From NCBI GenBank assembly GCA_964622625.1, contig CAZUUQ010000028.1, positions 1 to 32,504 of the forward strand: a stretch of DNA of 32,504 bases. The letters run 5' to 3'. A program made the position numbers and the translations under genes. The notes below the pieces were generated by a model that was not told the DNA's origin, did not search any database, and saw only the letters and a list, made by a program, of their open reading frames with translations. Positions 24,114 through 32,365 of the stretch are shown here, piece by piece. Each line of letters starts with the position of its first letter. Positions within the stretch are counted from its first letter, which is position 1. The DNA is from CAZCWM01 sp964622625 (GTDB lineage Bacteria; Planctomycetota; Phycisphaerae; Phycisphaerales; Phycisphaeraceae).

Positions 24114-24998
24114 TCAGCGTGCCTGGCGGTCGGAAAGGCCCGCAACGTCCTGATCCGGCCACAGCAGCCGCACGCCGAAGCCCGCGGGGAGGCGCTGGTC
24201 GGGGTTGTCGATGACGAAGACGCAGCGGAAGGTCTGGCTGGCGGGGTCGATGATGGGGTCGATGGTCTTGAGGACGGCCGAGAGTTCGCCATGGACCGGC
24301 GAGCCGGCCCCGAGCGTGTACGTCGCCCCGCGTTCCAGCCGGCCGTAGAGATCGACGGGCAGGAAAATCTGGGCCTCGAGCACGTCAAGCCGCGCCAGGG
24401 CCAGCAGCTTGTCCTGCGTCTCCAGGCTGACGCCGGGGTCGGCAAGGGTGCGGATGACGGTGGCGTCGAAGGGCGCTCGCACGTGGTACAGCGCGAGACG
24501 CTCTTCTTCGAGACGCAGGCGCACCTGGGCCAGATCATGGTTCTCGCGGGCCTGCTCGGCCGTGGCTTGGGCGTGGTCGCGCTGAAGACGCATGCGGCGC
24601 ACCTCCCACTCGCTGGCCGCGTCGGTGGCGTGGATGCGCTGGATGTTCTCGAACATGATCTGGGCCTCCTCGGCCGCCAGATCAGCCTTGCGGATCTCGG
24701 TCGTACTCTGCGCCTGGAGGCGGGCCCCCTCGGTGGTGACGGCCTGAAGGCGGTCGTCCATCTTGGCCAGCACCTGGTCGACCGCGACGCGATCGCCCTC
24801 CTCGACGAGCATCTCAGCCAGGATGCCCTTCATCGGCGCGCTGAGCGTCACCTGCTTGACCGGCAGGGCCAGCCCCTGCATCTCGAATCCGGGCGCGTCC
24901 TCGCCGCCGTCGGGCGACTGCGCGGCAAGCGGCAAGGCGGCGAACACGACCGGGAGGCACATCAAAAAACGGCGAAGCGGCAAGACCCATACGCACAT
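24114..24998 (-). CDS. HlyD/RND-type periplasmic adaptor protein
   Basis: A membrane-fusion protein of 294 residues that normally links an inner-membrane pump to an outer-membrane channel. Residues 1-28 form a signal peptide (FLMCLPVVFAALPLAAQ). VTLSAPMKGILAEMLVEEGDRVAVDQVLAKMDD is the first half of the lipoyl-like domain. A charged helical hairpin follows (about residues 90-165), then LYHVRAPFDATVI and the second half of the lipoyl-like domain with a beta barrel (LEAQIFLPVDLYG). The ATG at 24998 has GGGAG upstream; the longer frame adds 52 arginine-rich residues ahead of the signal peptide and is rejected. No pump or outer-membrane partner is adjacent in this window, so the transporter it serves is unknown. 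Confidence 0.87.
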   Translation of the reverse strand: MCVWVLPLRRFLMCLPVVFAALPLAAQSPDGGEDAPGFEMQGLALPVKQVTLSAPMKGILAEMLVEEGDRVAVDQVLAKMDDRLQAVTTEGARLQAQSTTEIRKADLAAEEAQIMFENIQRIHATDAASEWEVRRMRLQRDHAQATAEQARENHDLAQVRLRLEEERLALYHVRAPFDATVIRTLADPGVSLETQDKLLALARLDVLEAQIFLPVDLYGRLERGATYTLGAGSPVHGELSAVLKTIDPIIDPASQTFRCVFVIDNPDQRLPAGFGVRLLWPDQDVAGLSDRQAR

Positions 24999-25150
24999 GG
25001 CGGCACTCCCGTGACAGGCACGTTCAATGCCACGCCGCGCCACGGCCCCGATGCCGCGGCCGCGCCGTGAACAATGGACAGGATTGTACCCCCGCCGCGC
25101 GCGGCATGAGGCAGGGACGGGCCGCGGCGGGAAGGCGCGCGGATCGACCT

Positions 25151-27649
25151 TCACCGCCGCCGGCGCAGCAGGGCCGTCGCGGCCAGCAGCAGCGTGGCGA
25201 TCGACGCCGGCTCGGGAATGATCGCGCCGCCGCCCGACGGCGGGCTGGCGATCAGCAGGCTGATGAAGGGGTTGATGTCCTCGGTGTTCACGAAGCCGTC
25301 CTGGTTGATGTCGGCCCGGATGGCGTAGTCGGGACTGGTCAGGGCCGCGATGAAGGGGTTGATGTCCTCGGTGTTCACCTGTCCGTCGCCGCTGACGTCG
25401 CCGACGAGCACGTCTTCGTCAAGCGTCATCAGCACCCAGAGGAAGTTGCCGAAGGTCGGCCAGGTGCCCTGGTTGTACATCTGCTGGTTGTAGTTGACCA
25501 GGGGAACCTCGCCCAGGGCGCTGCCGACCGCGGACATGTCGAACGTGGGCAGGTTCGCGATCGCATCGGCCAGGTCCATGCCCCCGTTGGGCGGCGTGGA
25601 GCCGAAGGTGTTGGCCTCGATCACCTTGCCGAAGACGGTGAAACCGATCACGCCCGGGTTGTCGGCGAAATCGAGGAACGTGTTTTCGTCGGACATGTTG
25701 ATGAACCACTGGCTTGAGGAGCTGTTCTCGTCGGTGCCGACGCGGGCCATCGCCAGTGTGCCGCGGGTGTTGGACATCAGGTCGCCGTTCCACTCGCTGT
25801 CAATCGTGCCGAAGGTCGTGATGGGCACGGCCATGGCATAGCCTTCGTCGTCGTTTTCGACAGTGAACCCGCCGCCCTGGATGACGAAGGGCGAGCCGTC
25901 CTGGAATGCGGCATTGCGATGGACGATGCTCCAGTCGTAGAGGCCCTCTGTGATGTACTGCTTGAAGTTTTCGACGGTGTTGGGAGCGATGTCGTTGTAG
26001 AGCAGCAGGTCCATGCCGGCGCTGACGTATCCCTGATGGGCCGGGCTGTACCAGACGTAGTCGACGTGGACGATGTTGCGTCCGACGCCGGCGAAGGCCG
26101 CCGGGGCCAGCAGGAGCGTGAGCATCGCGGCCGTCAGCCAGCCAGCGCGGCGCGGCAGGCGCCCCGCGGCGCGCGGGCCGGCGTGCGCATTGGACTTCCG
26201 CGGCCGGCGCAGCAGCAGCGCCAGGCCGGCGGCCAGCAGACCCGCGGACGCCGGCTCGGGAATCACCGCGCCGCCGCCTTCGCCCGGTGTGACGAACGGC
26301 GGGTCGTCGTGCGGCGAAACCCAGGCGGCAAACAGGCTGGTGAACTGCTCGCGCTCGGCCGCGTCCAGCACGCCGTCGCGGTTGAGGTCGAGCTGGAAGT
26401 GATAATCCACGTCCGTGAACGTGGCCAACGTGTTGTAGGCGAGAAGATCCTGCAAGGTGATCACTCCATCGTTGTTGACGTCATGTGGCGGCGGTGCTTC
26501 ACTGCCGAAGTTGGTGAAGAACAGCAGATAGTCGGCATCGTCGATCACGCCGTCGCGGTTCAGATCGCCCGAGAACAGATAGTCGTTGGTCCCGTTGTAG
26601 AGCAGCATGAAGGGGTTGAAGTCGTCGGCGGTGACATCGCCGCTGAGGTTGACGTCGCCCCAGACCACGGTGCCGATCTTGTCCACCAGCAGCCAGCGGT
26701 CGACGTTGTCGATCAGGCCGTCGGCATTGAGGTCCGCCTGCCAGAGCCGGTCGGCGACATTGGCGTCGAACTCGACATCGAACAGCAGGGCGTCGGTGAC
26801 GTTCACTGTGCCCTTGAAGTCCAGGTCGCCCAGTTGAGGGGTCTTGCCCACGGTCTGCACACTGGTGAACAGCAGGTTCTGCGCGGTGAGCTTCTTGCCG
26901 GTGTTGTAGTCGGTCTGCGTGTAGTTGACCACGGGCAGGAAGTTGCCGCCGCCGACCTGGGGGGCGAAGGCGTCACTGAACTCGAACACCGGCAGGCCGG
27001 CGATCGCGTCGGCCAGCGCCATGCCGCCATTCAGCGTCGAATAGGCGCCCCACTGCGTGCCCTGCGGCATGGGGGTGCCCGCATAGGGCAGCAGCATCCC
27101 CGGCATCATCACTTCGCCGAAGGGCGTGTAGCCCAGGGCGTCGAAGTCGTTCGCGTTGTTGTCGCTGAGGTTCAGCAGCCAGCGGCTGGTGGTCGTCGCG
27201 GCCGTCTGACCCATGACGTCGTAGCTCGCCAGCGTCCCACGCGTGTTGGACAGCGGCAGCGTCGGATCGGCCAGCAGTTCGCTTGCGATGGGCGCCGAGG
27301 CCTGCACGGGATGCGCGACCAGACCGCCGCCGGACGAACTGACCCAGTAGTCGCCGCTGGAAAAGAACTCCGCTCCGCCGAAACTGGACAACCTCAGGCG
27401 ATCCACGACGTTGTAGGTGTATTCGCCGCTGTCGGCGTAATCGAGGAAGTTGTTCACGGCATTGGGGGCCAGGTGATCGTAGAGCACCACGCTGAAGCCG
27501 TTGGAGACAAACCCGCCCTGGCCGGGGCTGTACCAGGTGAAGAGCACCTGGGCGACGCTCTGGTACGTCTGGGCCCGGGCGGTGGAAGCGGCGCCCGCCA
27601 GCGTCAACAGCACAGCCGGCATCACAAACAGCAAGGCGGAGCGCTTCAT
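25151..27649 (-). CDS. Fused double secreted cyclophilin-type PPIase with dockerin-like repeats and two PEP-CTERM signals
   Basis: One 832-residue frame holding two complete secreted units. Unit 1: signal peptide (1-25), cyclophilin-like domain (about 28-250), several EF-hand-like repeats (about 290-440: DLNADGLIDNVD, DVNLSGDVTADDFNPF, DLNRDGVIDDAD, DVNNDGVITLQD, DLNRDGVLDAAE), then IPEP at 463-466, a hydrophobic helix and RRPRK. Unit 2: an internal signal-peptide-like stretch (about 490-520, TAAMLTLLLAPAAFAG), a better-preserved cyclophilin domain (IVHRN, FVIQGGGF, SSQWFINMS, FTVFGKV), two NTEDINPF repeats (about 752-800), then IPEP at 811-814, a helix and RRRR. Unit 1 lacks the QGGG motif and is probably inactive as an isomerase. 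GGAGGGACC precedes the ATG. Either a true fusion or a lost gene boundary near 26140-26190. Confidence 0.8.
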   Translation of the reverse strand: MKRSALLFVMPAVLLTLAGAASTARAQTYQSVAQVLFTWYSPGQGGFVSNGFSVVLYDHLAPNAVNNFLDYADSGEYTYNVVDRLRLSSFGGAEFFSSGDYWVSSSGGGLVAHPVQASAPIASELLADPTLPLSNTRGTLASYDVMGQTAATTTSRWLLNLSDNNANDFDALGYTPFGEVMMPGMLLPYAGTPMPQGTQWGAYSTLNGGMALADAIAGLPVFEFSDAFAPQVGGGNFLPVVNYTQTDYNTGKKLTAQNLLFTSVQTVGKTPQLGDLDFKGTVNVTDALLFDVEFDANVADRLWQADLNADGLIDNVDRWLLVDKIGTVVWGDVNLSGDVTADDFNPFMLLYNGTNDYLFSGDLNRDGVIDDADYLLFFTNFGSEAPPPHDVNNDGVITLQDLLAYNTLATFTDVDYHFQLDLNRDGVLDAAEREQFTSLFAAWVSPHDDPPFVTPGEGGGAVIPEPASAGLLAAGLALLLRRPRKSNAHAGPRAAGRLPRRAGWLTAAMLTLLLAPAAFAGVGRNIVHVDYVWYSPAHQGYVSAGMDLLLYNDIAPNTVENFKQYITEGLYDWSIVHRNAAFQDGSPFVIQGGGFTVENDDEGYAMAVPITTFGTIDSEWNGDLMSNTRGTLAMARVGTDENSSSSQWFINMSDENTFLDFADNPGVIGFTVFGKVIEANTFGSTPPNGGMDLADAIANLPTFDMSAVGSALGEVPLVNYNQQMYNQGTWPTFGNFLWVLMTLDEDVLVGDVSGDGQVNTEDINPFIAALTSPDYAIRADINQDGFVNTEDINPFISLLIASPPSGGGAIIPEPASIATLLLAATALLRRRR

Positions 27650-27851
27650 GGTCCCTCCGATCGCGCCGCCGCCGGGCGCCCGTCGGGCGAGGGGCGGCTG
27701 GCGTCGTGTCTTCAAGGGTTAACACGGCCCGGGGCCGATGCCAGCCGGCCGCTTTGCCGACGTGCCAATCGTTGCCCGGTCGTTCGGGTTGTAACGGCCC
27801 ACCCGCGGCCGCGGTGCCCTGATTCTAACCTGCCGCTCCCTTAAGCCCAAG

Positions 27852-27878
27852 AAAAAAAGCGGTCCCCGACCAGGGACT
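27852..27878 (-). terminator. Terminator-like hairpin after the HAD-UbiA gene
   Basis: On the minus strand GTCCC and GGGAC form a 5-bp stem around a 6-base loop, with a flanking wobble pair, followed by CGC and seven Ts. It lies about 70 bp past the stop of the HAD-UbiA gene. The remainder of the 296-bp spacer 27650-27945 shows no feature beyond an odd palindrome near 27680. Confidence 0.45.
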
Positions 27879-27945
27879 TGCCCAGCTTCCCTTATAGGCA
27901 CAGAGCTGCCGCGAAACCCCGGAGCGCCGGGCGATTCGCCGCGCC

Positions 27946-29445
27946 TCAACCCAGCTTCGCCAGCATCCCCACCACCACAATGCCCGTCCCGATCGCGTAA
28001 CTGCTCCAGTCCCGCAGCGCGTACAGCACCGGGTCGTCAGACACCTTGTCGTCGCGGGCCAGCCACCAGATCCGCGCGATCCACGCCAGCAGCAGCGGGC
28101 AGACCAGCAGCAGCCACGTCGGCGAGGCATACAGTTTCGCCACCGCGGCACTGTTGACGTACGCGGCCATGACCAGCGTCGATGCCGCCCCCGCGCCGAT
28201 CCCGAACCACGCCACCGTCCGTCGATCGCTCAGGACGTAACCCCGGCCGCCAAGCTGTCGGCTCGCCGCGCCCGCGCGCGTCGCCGGCCATGCCATTGCC
28301 GCGGCCGCCGCCACGCGCAGCTCGATGTAACGCTTCAGCAGCGCCAGGCTCACGAAGATGCACAGCGAAAACGCGATCAGCCACGGCGAAATCCACACAC
28401 CCGTCGCCGCGCCGCCCGCCCACAGCCGCAGCGTGTACAACCCCGCCAGCGTCATCACATCGACCACCACCAGCCGCTTGAGCAGCAGCGAGTAAATCAT
28501 CGTCGTCAGCCAGTAGACGCCCAGCACGACGAGAAACGGCCGCGGCAGCGCCCACGCCAGCGCGACCGCGCCCGCCAGCAGCAGCGCTGCCGACGCCGAT
28601 GCCGCCGCGATCGACAACCGCCCCGCGGCGATCGGCCGATGACGCTTGGTCGGATGCGCCCGGTCGGCCGCCAGATCCAGCAGATCGTTGACCAGGTACA
28701 CCGACGACGCGCACAGGCTGAAGGCGATCAATCCCAGCGCCGCCGCGACGACCAGCGCCGCGTTACCCAACTGGTGCGACAACGCCACCGGCGCCAGCAG
28801 CAGCAGGTTCTTGGTCCACTGGTGCGGCCGCATCGCGCGCAGCAGACTCGTCCCGCCGCGCGAACTTCGCACATCTCCGTCAAACCGGCGCACCGATTCG
28901 CCCCGTGCCCGCAGCAGCCGCCGCGTCACCGCCCGCGACCGCGTCACGACCATCGGCTCGGCGCTGGCGGCCCAGATCGGCGTGTCGGCCCGCGCGTCGC
29001 CGATGTACGCGAAAGACTTGCTGCCCGTCACCGCCAGCGCGTCAGCTTCGATCGCCGCCAGTTTCCGCACGCCCTTGAGATTCACCGAACCGTCACTGCC
29101 CAGCACCGCGTCGAACAGGCCCACGTGGTCGGCCACGGCCTGACCCGGCAGCGCGTCGCTGCCCGTGGCCAGCACCACCCGCCGACCCGCCTGCTTCTGC
29201 TGACGCAGATACTCGACCACGTCCGCCCGGTACGGCAGCAGGGCCGGGTCGATGACCACCCGCCGCGCTATCTGCCGCTTCATCGCCGCCCGGCCGCGCA
29301 GCAGCCACAGCGGCACCAGCGGCAAGTCCCAAGGCCGCTGCCGCGCCAGCGCCGCCAGCGACTCGCCCAGCATGTCCGTACGCAGCAGCGTGCCGTCCAG
29401 ATCGACGTACAGCGGCGCATCGGGTTGTCGCGGCGGTGTCGGCAT
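27946..29445 (-). CDS. HAD-like phosphatase domain fused to UbiA-family prenyltransferase
   Basis: A 499-residue membrane enzyme. Residues about 10-190 form a HAD hydrolase with the nucleophile motif DLDGTLLRTD, TGSDA as motif II and YIGDARADTPIW as motif IV. Residues about 200-499 are a UbiA polyprenyl transferase with roughly eight hydrophobic helices. Its first Asp-rich motif is NDLLDLAADRAHPTKRHRP, and KRHRP resembles decaprenyl-phosphate phosphoribosyltransferase relatives. It probably moves a phosphosugar or isoprenoid group between a soluble donor and a lipid. The ATG at 29445 (MPTPPRQPDAPLYVDLDG) is chosen; a TTG at 29493 is an alternative. It follows the MATE gene by 66 bp and ends at a terminator-like hairpin. 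Confidence 0.87.
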   Translation of the reverse strand: MPTPPRQPDAPLYVDLDGTLLRTDMLGESLAALARQRPWDLPLVPLWLLRGRAAMKRQIARRVVIDPALLPYRADVVEYLRQQKQAGRRVVLATGSDALPGQAVADHVGLFDAVLGSDGSVNLKGVRKLAAIEADALAVTGSKSFAYIGDARADTPIWAASAEPMVVTRSRAVTRRLLRARGESVRRFDGDVRSSRGGTSLLRAMRPHQWTKNLLLLAPVALSHQLGNAALVVAAALGLIAFSLCASSVYLVNDLLDLAADRAHPTKRHRPIAAGRLSIAAASASAALLLAGAVALAWALPRPFLVVLGVYWLTTMIYSLLLKRLVVVDVMTLAGLYTLRLWAGGAATGVWISPWLIAFSLCIFVSLALLKRYIELRVAAAAAMAWPATRAGAASRQLGGRGYVLSDRRTVAWFGIGAGAASTLVMAAYVNSAAVAKLYASPTWLLLVCPLLLAWIARIWWLARDDKVSDDPVLYALRDWSSYAIGTGIVVVGMLAKLG

Positions 29446-29511
29446 GGCGCGGGCGCGGAGCGCGGGGTGCGGGACGCGGGTCCGTGAAGACAATATCGGC
29501 TCGCCACCCGG

Positions 29512-30903
29512 TCAGGCGAAGAGATTCATGCGGTCCCACGGCCCCCAGCGGTAACGCAGCCACTGGGCGATGGCCAGAATGATGATGTACAGCGTCGCCG
29601 CCAGCCACGGCCCGACGCTGCCCCACGCCGGCCGGAAGACCGTCATCACCCACGCCAGACCCACCAGCAGCAGCACCACCAGCAGGCCGTTGACCACCGC
29701 CGTCCACAGCGTGTCACCCGCGCCGCGCAGGGCCGACATGAACGTGATGTTCATCGCGTCGAAAACCTGGAACACGGCGCAGAAGATCAGCAGGTAGCCG
29801 CCCACGCGGATCACGTCGGGATCGTCGCTCAGCAGGGCGATCAGATGCCCCCGGCCGATGAGCATGGCCAGGCCGATCGATCCCATGTAGAGCATCATCA
29901 TGCCCAGGCACCAGCCGACGAACCGCCGCGCCTGCGCCGAATCGCCGCGGCCCAGGCACTTGCCCACCGCCGCCGTCAACGCCGCCCCCAGCCCCACCGC
30001 GGGCATGAAGGAAATCTCCAGGAACTTCCACGACACGTTGTTGGCCGCCAGGTGTACCGTCCCGAACATCCCCACCAGCACATTGGCGAAGAACGTCCAG
30101 CCGATGATGTCCGTGGTGAACTGCACGCCCATCGGTGTGCCCACCCGCGTCAGCCGTGCCAGCCGGCTCCAGCTAGGCCGCCACATCGACCACACGGCAT
30201 ACGGCCCGCGATAGCCGGGCAGCAGCAGCCAGGCGAACAGAATCACCACATGCAGGATGCTCGCGATCACCGTCGTCCACGCCGCCCCGGCGATGCCCAT
30301 GGCCGGAAAACCGAAGTGGCCGAAGATCAGCGCGTAGTTGCCCACGACGTTGAAGACATTGGCCACGACGGTGGCGACGAGATTGACCCGCGGGCGGTGG
30401 ATGCCGTTGAAAAAACCGCCGATGGCGACGCCCGCGATCGCCGGACCGATGTGCAGCAGCCCGATCTGCGCATAGGCGACTTCCATCGCCTGCAGTTCGG
30501 CCGGGTGGTCGAACCAGGCGAAGATCGCCGGCATCACCGGCCAGAAAGCCAGCACCGCCAGGCCGAACGCCACGCTCAGGTACACCCCCTGCCACATGTA
30601 GGCCGAGCATTCCCGCAGCTCACGCCGGCCGTAGCACTGGGACGCCAGCGTGTTCACCGCCTGCACCAGGCCCATGCCGAAACTCACGCCGCAGAACAGC
30701 AGCATCCCCGCCGGCAGAATCGCCGCCTGCGCGTCCGTGCCGAGTTGCGACACCATGGCGAAATCGACGAAGCTCATCACCGTCCGCGAGATCATCGAGG
30801 CGATGATCGGCCCGGCCAGCAGCAGAAGCTGCACGGGAATCGGCCGCGGCAAAGCCAGCGTCACGTCGATGGAATCGGAAGTTGGCGGGGCGGCGGTGGT
30901 CAT
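29512..30903 (-). CDS. MATE family efflux transporter
   Basis: A cation-coupled multidrug or metabolite exporter of the inner membrane, with 463 residues and about twelve hydrophobic segments. Family landmarks are MSFVDFAMVSQLGTDAQAAI in helix 1-2, QAVNTLASQCYGRRE, and in the second half FGTVHLAANNVSWKFLEISF and VGKCLGRGD. The start is the ATG at 30903 (MTTAAPPTSDSID); earlier in-frame residues are Arg-rich and implausible. The Shine-Dalgarno is weak (GACGAG). The HAD-UbiA gene follows at 66 bp and could be co-transcribed. Substrate is not predictable. Confidence 0.92.
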   Translation of the reverse strand: MTTAAPPTSDSIDVTLALPRPIPVQLLLLAGPIIASMISRTVMSFVDFAMVSQLGTDAQAAILPAGMLLFCGVSFGMGLVQAVNTLASQCYGRRELRECSAYMWQGVYLSVAFGLAVLAFWPVMPAIFAWFDHPAELQAMEVAYAQIGLLHIGPAIAGVAIGGFFNGIHRPRVNLVATVVANVFNVVGNYALIFGHFGFPAMGIAGAAWTTVIASILHVVILFAWLLLPGYRGPYAVWSMWRPSWSRLARLTRVGTPMGVQFTTDIIGWTFFANVLVGMFGTVHLAANNVSWKFLEISFMPAVGLGAALTAAVGKCLGRGDSAQARRFVGWCLGMMMLYMGSIGLAMLIGRGHLIALLSDDPDVIRVGGYLLIFCAVFQVFDAMNITFMSALRGAGDTLWTAVVNGLLVVLLLVGLAWVMTVFRPAWGSVGPWLAATLYIIILAIAQWLRYRWGPWDRMNLFA

Positions 30904-30987
30904 GGCTCGTCGATGCGGGACACCGAAAACACAACCCCGATCACGCGACCGGGGCTGGGCGAATCTTCCGCGGACTGACAATGTTCA

Positions 30988-30993
30988 ATTTTA
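30988..30993 (-). promoter_or_regulatory. Possible -10 element for the MATE gene
   Basis: TAAAAT on the minus strand sits in an AT-rich island about 85 bases before the MATE start, in otherwise GC-rich DNA. No convincing -35 is present at 17 bases. Between it and the gene, 30936-30955 can form a short hairpin (CCCCG with CGGGG). Confidence 0.25.
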
Positions 30994-31080
30994 CCAGAAG
31001 CCGAGCGCATCGGCTTGTGGCGCGGGCGATGGGCGCAGCCGCGCCCGCGGCGCCGTTGGCACGGCCAGCGGGAGCAACGC

Positions 31081-31114
31081 AAAAAAAGGCGACGATCCTT
31101 GTGGAATCGTCGCC
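31081..31114 (-). terminator. Rho-independent terminator of the HDOD gene
   Basis: On the minus strand GGCGACGAT and ATCGTCGCC form a perfect 9-bp stem, extended by CC/GG around a short loop, followed immediately by seven Ts. It lies 90 bp after the HDOD stop. It is the clearest terminator in the window. The 301-bp spacer 30904-31204 otherwise holds only the MATE leader. Confidence 0.8.
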
Positions 31115-31204
31115 CGGAGGGAAAAGAGAGACGCCGAGTGTGGAGAGGCGGGGCGGCGGCTCGCGGCCGCCAGGCTCGCGCCTCGGATGGACTTATCGGC
31201 TGGA

Positions 31205-32116
31205 TCAGGCGTCGGTCAGCAGCATGCGGGCCTCTTCGGTGGCCTCTTCGAGCTGGTCGGCGACTTCCTGTACCGCCTCTGCCGAAAGTAGGGCCTGCTG
31301 GAGGATGCGGCCGTCGATGTCCGTGGTCTCGACGTCGCGGCTCCAGCCCAGGCCCGCCCGTGCCGCGAGGATGTCGGCCAGGTGCACCATCACCGCCAGC
31401 GTGCGATGACCCTCGGCAAGCTCCAGCGGCCGATGGTGGTAGCCCGTCACGTAGATCACCGACTTGGGGAACTTCCACATCTGGCACAGGCCCGTGCCGA
31501 ACTGCTCATGATTCGCGCCCAGGGCGGCGGTCTCGGCCGCGCGGAAACCCATCGCGGCGTCGGCGTCGGTCTTCTCGATCGCCTCGACGAACTTCTGCCG
31601 CCGCGCCTGCATCTCGACAATGATCCCCAGGTCGTGAATCAACCCCGCCAGAAACGCCTCGTCAGGCAGACCGAGCCCGGCCTTCTGCGCCAGCAGCCGG
31701 CTGCCGGTGGCGACGGCGATCGAGTGCGTCCACAGGTCGCGGGCGTTGAAGCTCGGACAGATCTGCCCGCCGCGGAACAGCTTGGCCAGGCTCGCGGCGA
31801 TGGCGATGTTCTTCACCGCGTTGAGGCCCAGCAGCACGATCGCCCGGTTCAGCGACGCGATCTGCCCCGGCAGGCCGTAAAACGCGCTGTTGACCACCTT
31901 CAGAATCCGCGCGCCCAGAGCCGGGTCGTTGGTGATGACCCGATTGAGGTCCTGGGCCGTCGAGTCCGGATCCTCGACCAGCCGGATGATCTTGAGCGTG
32001 ACTTCCGGCAGCGTGGCGATGTGGCTGATCTCGCGGATCGCCTCGCGGACGATCCGCTCCTGCTCGCCGTTCATGATGCCCGCCGGTGTGCTGGTGTCTT
32101 GTGCCGCCTGGCTCAT
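31205..32116 (-). CDS. HDOD domain signalling protein
   Basis: A 303-residue cytoplasmic protein of the HDOD family, related to HD phosphohydrolases but usually lacking the full metal site, and used in bacterial signalling. Landmarks are ISHIATLPEVTLKIIRLVEDP, ITNDPALGARILKVVNSAFYG, IASLNRAIVLLGLNAVKNIA and a residual AGLIHDLGI. GYHHRPLE and VHLADILAARAG lie in the C-terminal helices. The ATG at 32116 is preferred because AGGAGG lies eight bases before it; the ATG at 32122 is only two bases from that site. It is monocistronic by appearance, with a strong terminator after it. The 249-bp region upstream to 32365 shows no other gene. Confidence 0.93.
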   Translation of the reverse strand: MSQAAQDTSTPAGIMNGEQERIVREAIREISHIATLPEVTLKIIRLVEDPDSTAQDLNRVITNDPALGARILKVVNSAFYGLPGQIASLNRAIVLLGLNAVKNIAIAASLAKLFRGGQICPSFNARDLWTHSIAVATGSRLLAQKAGLGLPDEAFLAGLIHDLGIIVEMQARRQKFVEAIEKTDADAAMGFRAAETAALGANHEQFGTGLCQMWKFPKSVIYVTGYHHRPLELAEGHRTLAVMVHLADILAARAGLGWSRDVETTDIDGRILQQALLSAEAVQEVADQLEEATEEARMLLTDA

Positions 32117-32365
32117 GGCCATGGCCTCCTGTGAAAGGTGTCGGCCGATCAGGCACGCGTCGCGGGCAGCGGTGTCGGTCTGTGAATTACCGTGCAGCTT
32201 CCGCATGCGGGCGCATGGACGCGATATCCCCGCCGCCTCTGGTTTCATCGACCCGTTCCGCGGCACACTTAACTGTCTCCGGAGTCTCGACATCCGCAAA
32301 CGCCGGCACCTTCCGCCGCCGGCATACGCGGTTGCATGCGGCCCGTCAGGGCCTAGGCTTAGGGC

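Noticed and set aside
27672..27692. An odd palindrome CGCCCG-T-CGGGCG before the cyclophilin gene, considered as an operator
   Set aside because: It has a one-base loop and pure GC composition, expected by chance at this base content; there is no regulator nearby to support it.
25919..27844. A 641-codon plus-strand frame opposite the double cyclophilin gene
   Set aside because: Antisense shadow. The minus-strand product has signal peptides, cyclophilin and EF-hand motifs and a strong ribosome site.
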